A stretch of DNA of 10,584 nucleotides, from contig DETG01000108.1 in assembly GCA_002361535.1 (NCBI GenBank), positions 43,612 to 54,195 on the forward strand, given 5' to 3'. The DNA is from Prevotella sp. UBA3294. Its GTDB lineage: Bacteria; Bacteroidota; Bacteroidia; Bacteroidales; Bacteroidaceae. Both the position numbers and the translations under genes were made by a program. This document shows positions 1 to 6,808 of the stretch, one piece after another. A model generated the notes under the pieces. That model searched no databases. It saw nothing but the letters and a program-made list of their open reading frames with translations, and was not told where the DNA came from. Numbering within the stretch: position 1 is the first letter of the stretch; each line of letters begins with the position of its first letter.

Positions 1-1129
1 TCACGTCGGCCACGTTGGCCAGCAGTGAGAAGATCTGCAGCGCGTCAATAAACTTCCAGGCCTCTTCCTGTCCGCCTTTGATCTCAAAGGTGAAGATGGA
101 GCCGCCGCCCTGGGGGAAGTATTTCTTGTAGAGCTGGTGGTCGCGATGGCTCTCTAAGGCCGGGTGATTCACCTTGGCCACCTTCGGGTGACTGGCCAGG
201 AAGCTGACCACCTTCAGTGCATTCTCCACATGGCGCTCCACGCGCAGGCTCAACGTCTCAACTCCCTGCAGCAGGATGAAAGCGTTGAAGGGTGAAATCG
301 TGGCACCGGTATCGCGCAGCAAGACGGCACGGATGCGGGTGACGAAGGCTGCTGCTCCCACGGCGTCGGCAAACACGATGCCATGATACGAGGGGTCGGG
401 CTTGGCCAGTGTGGGGAATTTCTCGGGATTGGCCGTCCAGTCGAACTTACCACCGTCAACGATCACGCCGCCCAGGCTGCTGCCATGTCCGCCTAAGAAC
501 TTAGTGGCAGAATGCACCACGATATCGGCTCCATGCTCCAGTGGCCTAATTAAATAAGGTGTGCCGAACGTGTTGTCCACGATAAAGGGGATGCCATGCT
601 TGTGGGCAACGGCAGCCACACCTTCCAGGTCGAGCACGTCGCTGTTGGGGTTACCGAAGGTCTCGGCATAGACCACCTTCGTGTTGGGCTGTATGGCAGC
701 CTCAAGTGCCTGCAGGTCGTTCACGTTGACGATGGTGTTCTCGACGCCCTGGGTGGCCAGCGTGTGAGTGATCAGATTATAGGAACCGCCGTAGAGATTG
801 TCGGCAGCCACGATATGGTCGCCCGCCTGCACAATGTTCTGCAGGGCATAGGTAATGGCTGCGGCACCCGAGGCCACGGCCAGTCCGGCCACACCGCCCT
901 CCAAAGCTGCCACGCGGTCTTCGAACACGCCCTGCGTGGAGTTGGTCAGTCTGCCGTAGATATTACCTGCATCGCGCAGACCGAAGCGGTCGGCAGCGTG
1001 CTGAGAGTTGTGGAACACGTAGCTCGTGGTCTGGTAGATGGGCACAGCGCGGGCGTCGGTAGCGGGGTCGGCCTGTTCCTGTCCTACATGGAGCTGCAAA
1101 GTCTCGAAACGATAATTCTTCTTACTCAT
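1..1129 (-). CDS. metY: O-acetylhomoserine sulfhydrylase (MetY), C-terminus cut by window edge
   Basis: PLP-dependent Cys/Met-metabolism enzyme that makes homocysteine from O-acetylhomoserine and a sulfide donor in the cytoplasm. The reading frame opens with MSKKNYRFETLQLHVG at 1129 and stays open to the left edge, giving 376 codons. The family is usually about 430 residues, so roughly 50 C-terminal residues lie outside. Visible family marks are the N-terminal ETLQLHVGQE block, the YGRLTNSTQ block that contacts PLP phosphate in the neighbouring subunit, and the PLP lysine K210 in HSATKFLGGHG. The last visible residues (FIDALQIFSLLANVADV) fit the family's C-terminal domain. It has its own promoter, so it is probably not cotranscribed with the symporter gene. 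In thiocarboxylate pathways this enzyme accepts sulfur from a ThiS-like protein, and such a carrier is encoded about 6 kb upstream. Plain sulfide-dependent activity, or O-acetylserine use, is also possible. Confidence 0.96.
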   Translation of the reverse strand, partial: MSKKNYRFETLQLHVGQEQADPATDARAVPIYQTTSYVFHNSQHAADRFGLRDAGNIYGRLTNSTQGVFEDRVAALEGGVAGLAVASGAAAITYALQNIVQAGDHIVAADNLYGGSYNLITHTLATQGVENTIVNVNDLQALEAAIQPNTKVVYAETFGNPNSDVLDLEGVAAVAHKHGIPFIVDNTFGTPYLIRPLEHGADIVVHSATKFLGGHGSSLGGVIVDGGKFDWTANPEKFPTLAKPDPSYHGIVFADAVGAAAFVTRIRAVLLRDTGATISPFNAFILLQGVETLSLRVERHVENALKVVSFLASHPKVAKVNHPALESHRDHQLYKKYFPQGGGSIFTFEIKGGQEEAWKFIDALQIFSLLANVADV

Positions 1130-1179
1130 AGTCTTTTTCCTTTCTTTTTCTTTATTTGTTATTAATTGTTTTCTGGGTG

Positions 1180-1211
1180 CAAAGTTACGGACTTTAGAAC
1201 TATCCACCAAA
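1180..1211 (-). promoter_or_regulatory. Bacteroidota-type promoter of metY
   Basis: On the minus strand, TTTG (1211-1208) is followed by 20 bases and then TAACTTTG (1187-1180). This matches the Bacteroidota primary sigma consensus TTTG-N19-21-TAnnTTTG exactly. The -7 box lies about 50 bases before the start codon, so the leader would be about 40-45 bases, purine-rich, with an AAAGGA-like element close to the ATG. Both boxes fall in a non-coding AT-rich gap. Confidence 0.85.
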
Positions 1212-1351
1212 TTTTTGCTTAAATCCAGAAGATAAATCTATAACCAGAAAATTCAAAGAGGTTTATTCTAAAACCATCCATTCAAGACTATTCCAGCAGA
1301 AAAATATTCTATAAGACATTCATTCCATTTGATAATGGGACGATTTCACGA

Positions 1352-1431
1352 TTTATGATTTTACCGAAGCATTCCGTATGTTGCTGTACCACAGCAACAA
1401 CATTTGACATTTTTCGTTTTACGATTTTACC
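1352..1431 (-). repeat. Pair of 14-base direct repeats around a hairpin
   Basis: The plus-strand words TTTATGATTTTACC (1352-1365) and TTTACGATTTTACC (1418-1431) differ at one base and flank the hairpin at 1379-1399. The right copy overlaps the stop codon of the symporter gene. The rest of the gap up to the metY promoter is AT-rich and shows no gene. A small imperfect inverted repeat (CCATT/AATGG, 1325-1338) is the only other structure seen. Confidence 0.5.
1379..1399 (-). terminator. Hairpin after the symporter gene, possible terminator
   Basis: TGTTGCTGT, a 3-base loop and ACAGCAACA form a perfect 9-bp stem that starts 28 bases past the symporter stop codon. No U-tract follows in the direction of transcription, so it could be a factor-dependent terminator or a 3'-end stabilising hairpin rather than a classical intrinsic terminator. 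Its position between two separately transcribed genes supports an end-of-operon role. Confidence 0.45.
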
Positions 1432-2620
1432 TTTTACCATCTTTGTCCACCATCGCACAGACGCACGAATCCGACCATACGTTTTCGGCCGTCTCTATCA
1501 TATCAATGATGGTATAGATGGGAAGAATGATGCCCAGCACACTCACCGGGGCACCGATGCCCGACATCAGGGAGAACGTGAGGAAATAGCAGCCCATCGG
1601 CACACCTGCATTACCCACAGCAAAGACGACCGAGATGAGCAGCCACAGGAGCATGGTGGTCCAGGTGAGGGGCATGCCGCCATTCTGCATCACGAAAAGG
1701 GAAGTCACCAGAATAAAAGCAGCACAACCGTTCATATTGATGGTGGTACAAATGGGCAGTACAAAGCGGGCCACACGCGACCGCACCCCCATCCGCTCCT
1801 CGGCACTCTGCATCGTCACGGGCAGCGTAGCGGCACTGCTCTTTGTGAAGAGAGCCATCAAGACGGCGGGCATCATCGCACGAAGCGCATGCAGGGGATT
1901 GATGCCACGAGCCAATAGGAACAGGGGAAGTACCACGAAAAAATGCAACGCATTGCCACCCAAGATGATGGCCACATATTTACCCAACGAAGCAAAGGCC
2001 ACACCCGCTAAGAGTTGGGAAGAAAGTTGGGCCGAGAAGGCCACGATACCCAAAGGCAAAGTCCAGATAAGCCAGCGAATCAGCAGGAAGAGCAACTCCT
2101 GAAGCCCCTGTAGGAAATTCACTACGGTCTGTTTGCCCTCTGTTTCTGGCAGTCGTGCCAGTCCCAGTCCTACGGCTATAGCTACCAGCAAGATGCTGAG
2201 CACATTACCTTCCAGAAAAGGCTTGATCACATTGTTGGGAATAACCGAAAGTAGATGGTCATAGAAAGACACTTCCGGCTTCAGCCCCAGAGAGTCAATA
2301 TTTGTCCCTGCTGTGGACACCGACAGATTCTCGGGAGCCACCACCACATAGAGCAACAGTCCGACGGCTGCAGCCGAGACTGTCGTGAAGAGCGTATAAA
2401 ACAATGTTTTCCTAAAGATACGTCCCGTATCCTTCTGCTTTCCGAATGAGGTGAGCGTGGTGATGACGGCCAGCGCTATGGTGGGTACGGCCAGCAATTG
2501 GAACAGCCGCGTATAGACCGTTGCCACGAAATTCATCAGACCGTTGAGCCATTCCATGCCCAGCAACCCCAACACAGCACCTACGACGAGGGCACCAATC
2601 CATAACAAAATATTCTTCAT
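1427..2620 (-). CDS. DAACS-family dicarboxylate/amino acid:cation symporter with altered binding site
   Basis: Inner-membrane secondary transporter of 397 residues, slightly shorter than typical GltP/SstT proteins, and hydrophobic throughout. Family landmarks are clear: the first re-entrant hairpin with SSAATLP (261-267), the TM7 metal-site motif NMNGCA (295-300), the second hairpin with NAGVPMG (337-343), and TM8 with D373, E376, N380 and D384. By alignment to GltPh, D373 is the residue binding the substrate amino group (D394), N380 and D384 are sodium-site residues (N401, D405), but E376 replaces R397, which grips the acidic side chain of Asp/Glu. The NMDGT motif also reads NMNGC. The substrate is therefore unlikely to be glutamate or aspartate and cannot be named. 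The start codon overlaps the esterase stop by 4 bases (ATGA), which suggests translational coupling and a shared task. Confidence 0.92.
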   Translation of the reverse strand: MKNILLWIGALVVGAVLGLLGMEWLNGLMNFVATVYTRLFQLLAVPTIALAVITTLTSFGKQKDTGRIFRKTLFYTLFTTVSAAAVGLLLYVVVAPENLSVSTAGTNIDSLGLKPEVSFYDHLLSVIPNNVIKPFLEGNVLSILLVAIAVGLGLARLPETEGKQTVVNFLQGLQELLFLLIRWLIWTLPLGIVAFSAQLSSQLLAGVAFASLGKYVAIILGGNALHFFVVLPLFLLARGINPLHALRAMMPAVLMALFTKSSAATLPVTMQSAEERMGVRSRVARFVLPICTTINMNGCAAFILVTSLFVMQNGGMPLTWTTMLLWLLISVVFAVGNAGVPMGCYFLTFSLMSGIGAPVSVLGIILPIYTIIDMIETAENVWSDSCVCAMVDKDGKR

Positions 2621-3375
2621 ATTATATACTCCACATTATCTGTATTCTCAAGTTTGTCCATAAAATAATAGACCTGCTTGCGCCACCATGCCCAGTCGTG
2701 GGCCGAGTCGTATCCCCAATAGTCAACCCACGCCGGAACATGATGTTCCCTGAGCAGACCATCCATCTGCCGTGTACTTTCCAACAATTCATCCTCCCAC
2801 GCACCCTGTCCCACGCAAAGGATGATGCGCCGCTGGCGATATACGTCCCAGTAAGGATGGTCGGTCGGCATCTGCCGCAGAAAGTCGTAAGGAGAATTAT
2901 CATAGACCAACGGATCCTGGTAATTCGGGAAGAAATAACCAGCATAGTAAAGACCACTCAGCGCCAGCAACGAGTCAAACAAGTCAGGCCGACGGAAAAA
3001 GAAATTACCAGCATGGAAACCGCCCATCGAGCAGCCTGTCACGATAAAAGTCTCATTTGAGAAATGACGGACTTCGGGTATCAACTCATCCACAACATAA
3101 TGAAACCAACGCTCATGCAGCGATATACGCCGATGGTGGTCGCCGTTCACGTCGGACCAAGTCTCGCGGTCAATGCTATCCACACAGATCAGACGAATCT
3201 GCCCGCGGTCGATAAACTGCGAGAGCGTCCCCACCATGTCGAAATCCTGATAATCGTAGAAGCGCCCATCCTGCGAGGGGAAGACCAATACGGGGTGTCC
3301 TTTTTCACCATAGGTCTTATACTCCATATCGCGGTTCAGGTTTCTGCTGTAGTGCTTTTTATATTGTATTTCCAT
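2617..3375 (-). CDS. Esterase D-like alpha/beta hydrolase
   Basis: A 252-residue protein of the putative-esterase family (alpha/beta hydrolase fold) with no visible signal peptide, so probably cytoplasmic. The nucleophile elbow is GCSMGG (114-119), giving S116. The likely catalytic histidine is H226 in the SAHDWAWW segment, and the acid may be E194 or D195 in GAWED. The oxyanion-side strand VLVFPSQDG (29-37) is also typical. Its substrate is unknown; relatives hydrolyse acyl esters or thioesters such as S-formylglutathione and siderophore esters. It sits between an ATP-grasp ligase (49 bases upstream) and a transporter (4-base overlap), so it may act on a product or precursor of that ligase. 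The function of this trio is inference. Confidence 0.85.
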   Translation of the reverse strand: MEIQYKKHYSRNLNRDMEYKTYGEKGHPVLVFPSQDGRFYDYQDFDMVGTLSQFIDRGQIRLICVDSIDRETWSDVNGDHHRRISLHERWFHYVVDELIPEVRHFSNETFIVTGCSMGGFHAGNFFFRRPDLFDSLLALSGLYYAGYFFPNYQDPLVYDNSPYDFLRQMPTDHPYWDVYRQRRIILCVGQGAWEDELLESTRQMDGLLREHHVPAWVDYWGYDSAHDWAWWRKQVYYFMDKLENTDNVEYII

Positions 3376-3424
3376 TTTCGTTTATTATTGACATAACGTA
3401 TCGGTTTCCTCTTTTATTGTGAGA

Positions 3425-4660
3425 TCAGGCCTTTTCGTGCACATAAGCCACGAAAGACTCCACTTCCTCGTATGTTTTCAATCGAACGGTGAACATCTGT
3501 TGCCCCATCGCTCCCGAGAGTATCTCCGGCATCCGTTCTTGCATGACCATCTGCCCGGCATAGCGTTCAGCCACCTCAGCATCGCTGTGACGGTAGCTGT
3601 AGATGTCGCGGCGTGAAGCAAAGGCACAATAGTATTGGTCTTTCCACGGCAGCGACAGGGCATTACCCGTATCGTGCTGATAACTGGCTGCCGTCTGCGA
3701 CTTGTCGTAGGCTATCATATCTGCCCAGATGCGATACACATCTGTACTGTGAGCGAAGTTGATCATATCCGGCGTATAGCCTCCGGCGGGACGCATGTTC
3801 ACCTCCAATGCCACGAAATCACCTTTCTGCCCCAAGCCCTTGCGGTCACAGTCAAGGCGGAAAAACTCCAGGTGCACAAAGCGGCTCTTCACCCCGAAGG
3901 CCTCCACCGTCTGCCGCCCCAGCGAACGCAGGCTCTCAGGCATCACGGGAGCTACATAGTAAGACAAGTCCAACTGCTGGTTCACAATATCCATAATCGA
4001 AGGAGGCCACACCGTCATCGATTCAAACAACGGCCTCGACTGGCTGTCTATCACGGCATCATACGAGCAGATGTCACCTGTGATGAATTCCTCCACCACA
4101 TATTGCGCCACGCTTTGCACCGTTTCAAAGAAATGGCTCAGTTCACCAAAGTCAGCAATTTTGTAAGTCCCACCGGCACCGACGCCCACATTCGGCTTGG
4201 CGATGACCGGAAAGCCCACATCCCTCACAAAAGCCTCCACAGCATAATAGCCTGAAGCACATTGAATCTGCCGGGCCGTGGGGATCCCTCCCTTGGCAAA
4301 GTATTTCTTCATGGCCGACTTCTCCTTCACGGCCTGCACCTCGTCGGCCTGCAGTCCGGTCGTCACATGGAAGTCGGTCCGCAGCTGGGCATCCTGTCCC
4401 AGCCAGTACTCATTGTTCGACTCTATCCAGTCTATCCGTCCGTACTTAAAGGCGAAGAATGCCACGCCGCGATACACCTCGTCGTAGTTCTCCAGATTGC
4501 TCACCCGGTAATACTCTGTGAGCGAACCCTTCAGTTCAGCCGACAACTGATCATACGGCGCATCGGCAATGCCTAATACACGCACGCCGTTGCGCTGCAG
4601 GCGTTCACAAAACTCCCAGTAGGTATGGGGGAAGTGGGGTGATATGAATACGAAGTTCAT
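3425..4660 (-). CDS. ATP-grasp domain ligase, biotin carboxylase/PurK-like
   Basis: ATP-grasp enzymes couple ATP hydrolysis to forming an acyl phosphate that an amine or thiol then attacks. The 411-residue protein has an N-terminal Rossmann-like pre-domain (1-105, MNFVFISPHFPHTYWEF), then the ATP-grasp core. K155-P156 in FPVIAKPNVG and the glycine loop GVGAGG (159-164) bind phosphate. EEFITGD (190-196) follows the usual adenine-binding stretch. E265, E286 and N288 in HLEFF and ALEVNMRPAGG would bind Mg. The frame extends 20 codons further upstream, but the -7 promoter box lies inside that extension, and the protein beginning MNFVFIS looks like a normal pre-domain start, so 4660 is chosen. The substrate is not predictable. 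Database annotation may call such proteins biotin carboxylase-like, but no biotin-carrier partner is present here. Confidence 0.85.
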   Translation of the reverse strand: MNFVFISPHFPHTYWEFCERLQRNGVRVLGIADAPYDQLSAELKGSLTEYYRVSNLENYDEVYRGVAFFAFKYGRIDWIESNNEYWLGQDAQLRTDFHVTTGLQADEVQAVKEKSAMKKYFAKGGIPTARQIQCASGYYAVEAFVRDVGFPVIAKPNVGVGAGGTYKIADFGELSHFFETVQSVAQYVVEEFITGDICSYDAVIDSQSRPLFESMTVWPPSIMDIVNQQLDLSYYVAPVMPESLRSLGRQTVEAFGVKSRFVHLEFFRLDCDRKGLGQKGDFVALEVNMRPAGGYTPDMINFAHSTDVYRIWADMIAYDKSQTAASYQHDTGNALSLPWKDQYYCAFASRRDIYSYRHSDAEVAERYAGQMVMQERMPEILSGAMGQQMFTVRLKTYEEVESFVAYVHEKA

Positions 4661-4688
4661 TTTGTTGTTTGTTTTTGTTCTTTCAGTG

Positions 4689-4721
4689 CAAAGATATGGT
4701 GTTTTACTGGTCTTCATCATA
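4689..4721 (-). promoter_or_regulatory. Bacteroidota-type promoter of the ATP-grasp/esterase/symporter operon
   Basis: The minus strand carries TATCTTTG (4696-4689), an exact TAnnTTTG -7 box, with TATG (4721-4718, one mismatch to TTTG) 21 bases upstream. It lies 28 bases before the ATG at 4660 and inside the upstream extension of that reading frame, which is the main reason for preferring the internal start. The short leader is A-rich. Confidence 0.7.
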
Positions 4722-4751
4722 CCGTCCTATTTGCTATAAAACTCCTTACTT

Positions 4752-5393
4752 CTAAATATAGAATTCCGACGGGTCTATCAGTCCTGAGCGCACAGCATAT
4801 TTGGTGGCTTCGTAGGCGGTGTTGACATGCAGTTTGCGGAAGATATTTTTCTTGTGGGTGATGATGGTGTGGATGCTTGAGAATCGTTCTGCAGCTATCT
4901 CTTTGGTGGTCTTGCCCATGGCCACAGCGCGCAGTATTTCGATCTCAGTGGTGGTCAGCGTGTCGGTTTTCTCGTCTTCTGCCTGACGAGAAAGCATGAT
5001 TTCCATGGCTTGCTGACTGATGTAGCGTGCGCCGCGGGCGGTCTGACTGAGGGCACTGCGTATCTCGGAAAGCGGACTGTCTTTGAAAACGACGCTGAAC
5101 GCCGTTGAGGCATATAATATGCGGGAGAGGAAGCCTGGTGTCAGACTGTCGCTGAGCAGCAGCCACCGGGTTTCGGAAAAGCGTTCGCTCGTGGTGAGCA
5201 GCTGGTCTTCCGATATGAAGTCGAACAGGGCATAGTCGAGCACCACCACAGAGAACTCATGTTCAGTGAGGAGCTCTGTCAGCCGTGCCTTGTCGGAAGC
5301 GGTGAAGACGGTGTTCTGGTTGTCTCGCCTTATGATGCTCTCGATGGCAAAGCGTGTCAGGTCTTGTCTGTCGGCCAGGATAAAACTGTTCAC
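4752..5393 (-). CDS. LuxR/NarL-type response regulator-like transcription factor
   Basis: A 213-residue DNA-binding regulator with an N-terminal receiver-like domain (1-115) and a C-terminal LuxR helix-turn-helix (146-205, with the hallmark LTTTEIEILR and KEIAAERFSSIHTIITHKKNIFRKL segments). The receiver keeps the candidate phospho-acceptor D53 (VVVLDYALF), the switch serine S81 and lysine K104 (VVFKDS). The usual acidic pair near the first strand is only D8, followed by R9, so phosphorylation may be weak or absent. The start is a GTG; no in-frame ATG lies between it and the upstream stop, and starting at NSFILADRQD is normal for this family. No histidine kinase is in the window, so it is an orphan here. 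It follows the sulfur operon by 88 bases and may regulate or be cotranscribed with it, which is inference. Confidence 0.88.
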   Translation of the reverse strand: MNSFILADRQDLTRFAIESIIRRDNQNTVFTASDKARLTELLTEHEFSVVVLDYALFDFISEDQLLTTSERFSETRWLLLSDSLTPGFLSRILYASTAFSVVFKDSPLSEIRSALSQTARGARYISQQAMEIMLSRQAEDEKTDTLTTTEIEILRAVAMGKTTKEIAAERFSSIHTIITHKKNIFRKLHVNTAYEATKYAVRSGLIDPSEFYI

Positions 5394-5402
5394 TGTTCTT
5401 AA

Positions 5403-5467
5403 AATGCTTAATTCTTTTAGTCGTTTCGCTTTGTAAAAGCGACTACGACGATGACGTAATGCTTAAT
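5403..5467 (-). repeat. Small hairpin element flanked by 10-base direct repeats
   Basis: The plus-strand word AATGCTTAAT occurs at 5403-5412 and 5458-5467. Between them, TAGTCG (5418-5423) pairs with CGACTA (5440-5445), and CGCTTT/AAAGCG (5427-5432/5436-5441) offers an alternative inner stem with a 3-base loop. It lies between the JAMM peptidase gene and the regulator gene. It could attenuate or end transcription of the sulfur operon, or be a remnant of a tiny inserted element with a target duplication. Confidence 0.4.
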
Positions 5468-5481
5468 GGATAATTACTATC

Positions 5482-5874
5482 TCATAGCTCATAGTGTATC
5501 TGCTTGTCCACCACTTCGCCGCCCTTGATGGCAAACGAATTGAGATGGATGCCCTCGTGGAGCGAGAGGATGGCATAGCGGATGGTGGGGTCGTTGGCCA
5601 GCCGGAGGTCTTCCTGGGAAGGGCGTGAGGGCGATGCCGGGTGACTGTGCCAGTTGGCCAGAATCTTCAGGCCCTGGCTGCGGGCATACTTCAGTGCGGC
5701 AAACTGGTCGCGGGGCGCAAAGGAGAAATGCTCGCTGGAGTGGTCGATGTTCTCCATCCAGTAGTTCTCGGTGACGGTGTCGCCCTGTCCCAGCAGATAG
5801 CCGCACGACTCACATGGTGCGTCCTTCTGCGCCTGGGCTATCATCTCGTCGATTACATGCTGTAGTATGGTCAT
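5482..5874 (-). CDS. JAMM/MPN+ (M67 family) zinc metallopeptidase for a ThiS-like carrier
   Basis: Cytoplasmic zinc isopeptidase-like enzyme of 130 residues. The JAMM motif is complete: E22 in CESCGYLLG, H76 and H78 in WHSHP, S86, and D89 in the H-x-H-x7-S-x2-D pattern. In bacteria, such proteins encoded beside ThiS/MoaD-like carriers either expose the carrier's C-terminal Gly-Gly by trimming a tail or release an amino acid made on the carrier (the Mec+ and HcyD types). The adjacent carrier ends GGG-QDK, so a trimming role fits. A GTG nine codons upstream (5901) is in frame but arises from the heptamer repeat, and MTILQHVIDEM is a natural beginning, so the ATG at 5874 is chosen. The gap to the E1 stop is 30 bases. 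Confidence 0.9.
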   Translation of the reverse strand: MTILQHVIDEMIAQAQKDAPCESCGYLLGQGDTVTENYWMENIDHSSEHFSFAPRDQFAALKYARSQGLKILANWHSHPASPSRPSQEDLRLANDPTIRYAILSLHEGIHLNSFAIKGGEVVDKQIHYEL

Positions 5875-5885
5875 TTTAATGTTAA

Positions 5886-5920
5886 ATTCTTCATTCTTCA
5901 CTCTTCACTCTTTACTCTTC
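5886..5920 (-). repeat. Heptamer repeat array at the E1/peptidase boundary
   Basis: Five 7-base units read on the plus strand as ATTCTTC, ATTCTTC, ACTCTTC, ACTCTTT and ACTCTTC, that is GAAGAGT/GAAGAAT on the coding strand. The array supplies the last codons and TGA stop of the E1 gene and a spurious in-frame GTG before the peptidase gene. A longer array of the same units lies on the other side of the E1 gene. Confidence 0.85.
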
Positions 5921-6726
5921 ATTTTCTTCAGGTCGCATGCCGCCTGTTCGTAGTCTATCAGGTGGTCGATAGTGGGCTGACTGCCGCAGACGGGGCATGT
6001 GTCGCGATGACGGACGGGTATGGTGCGGAACTGCATCGACTTGGCTTCGAAGGTGAGCAGACGGTTGGTGAGCAATTCGCCTACGCCGGTGAAATACTTC
6101 AGCGTCTCGGCTGCCTGGATGGTGCCCAGCATGCCGGCTATGGCTCCGAGCACTCCGGCCTGCGAACAGGTAGGCACGGCTCCGGCGGGTGGCGGCTCCT
6201 TGAACATGCAGCGGTAGCAGGCCGTGCCGGGCAGATGGGTGAACGTCTGACCGTTGAAGCGCAGGATGCCGCCGTGGGAGAACGGCTTGCCCGCCATGAC
6301 ACACGCATCGTTGATAAGGAACTTCACGGGGAAGTTGTCGGTGCCGTCAACGATGAAGTCGTACTCCTTGATGATGTCGAGGGCATTCGTGGAGTCGAGG
6401 AACTCGTAGTAGGTGTCCACCGTGACGTCGGGGTTGATGGCCTGGATTTTCTCCTTGGCACTCTCCACCTTCGGCCGGCCCACATCCTTCGTGAAATGGA
6501 TGACCTGCCGTTGCAGGTTGCTCAGGTCCACCACATCGGCATCGATGATGCCTATGCGTCCGATGCCGGCAGCGGCAAGATAGAGCGACACTGGGGCACC
6601 GAGGCCTCCTGCTCCCACCACCAGCACGCGGGCGTTCAAGATTTTCTCCTGTCCCTCAACGCCCACGTCTTGCAGCAGTATATGCCGCGAATAGCGCTGT
6701 ATCTGATCTTCTGTAAAATCTATCAT
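5905..6726 (-). CDS. ThiF/MoeB/HesA-like E1 enzyme (adenylates the ThiS-like carrier)
   Basis: Ubiquitin-activating-like enzyme of 273 residues that would adenylate the C-terminal glycine of the small carrier so that sulfur can be added as a thiocarboxylate. It has the N-terminal RYSRHILL segment (11-18), the nucleotide loop GAGGLG (38-43), DADVVDLSNLQRQ (62-74) with R73, and GTDNF (128-132). C187 in VPTCSQAGVLG lies at the position of the conserved E1 cysteine. Zinc ligands are C170/C173 (CYRC) and C244/C247 (CPVC). There is no C-terminal rhodanese domain, so sulfur must come from another protein; the cysteine desulfurase and TusA-like protein of the same operon are candidates. The last residues (MKSKE) are encoded partly by the heptamer repeat, so the C-terminus may vary between strains. 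With this context, an HcyF-type role is more likely than thiamine or molybdopterin synthesis. Confidence 0.93.
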   Translation of the reverse strand: MIDFTEDQIQRYSRHILLQDVGVEGQEKILNARVLVVGAGGLGAPVSLYLAAAGIGRIGIIDADVVDLSNLQRQVIHFTKDVGRPKVESAKEKIQAINPDVTVDTYYEFLDSTNALDIIKEYDFIVDGTDNFPVKFLINDACVMAGKPFSHGGILRFNGQTFTHLPGTACYRCMFKEPPPAGAVPTCSQAGVLGAIAGMLGTIQAAETLKYFTGVGELLTNRLLTFEAKSMQFRTIPVRHRDTCPVCGSQPTIDHLIDYEQAACDLKKMKSKE

Positions 6727-6745
6727 AACACTAATACGGTAGCAA

Positions 6746-6808
6746 ATTCTTCATTCTTCACTCTTCATTCTTCACTCTTCATTCTTCACTCTTCATTCTT
6801 CACTCTTC
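6746..6808 (-). repeat. Nine-unit heptamer repeat array between the carrier and E1 genes
   Basis: Nine contiguous 7-base units, ATTCTTC first and then mostly alternating ATTCTTC and ACTCTTC on the plus strand (GAAGAAT/GAAGAGT in the mRNA). The array fills most of the 80-base gap between the two genes, and its upstream end contributes the TGA stop of the carrier gene. Every unit contains GAAG and many contain ATG or GTG-like triplets, so it could influence translation start or mRNA folding. Slippage during replication would change spacing within the operon. Confidence 0.9.

Noticed and set aside
596..1165. Plus-strand open frame (189 codons) opposite metY
   Set aside because: The minus strand encodes a well-conserved MetY with its PLP lysine, so this is a shadow frame.
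4661..4720. Upstream 20-codon extension of the ATP-grasp gene
   Set aside because: The extension contains an exact TAnnTTTG promoter box, so transcription would start within it, and the encoded residues do not resemble a pre-domain start.
5875..5901. GTG start nine codons before the chosen JAMM peptidase start
   Set aside because: The GTG comes from the heptamer repeat, and the extra residues (KNEEFNIK) are not typical of the family.
6746..6808. Heptamer array considered as a CRISPR or phage attachment feature
   Set aside because: Units are contiguous with no spacers and vary at only one base between two forms, so this is a simple tandem repeat.
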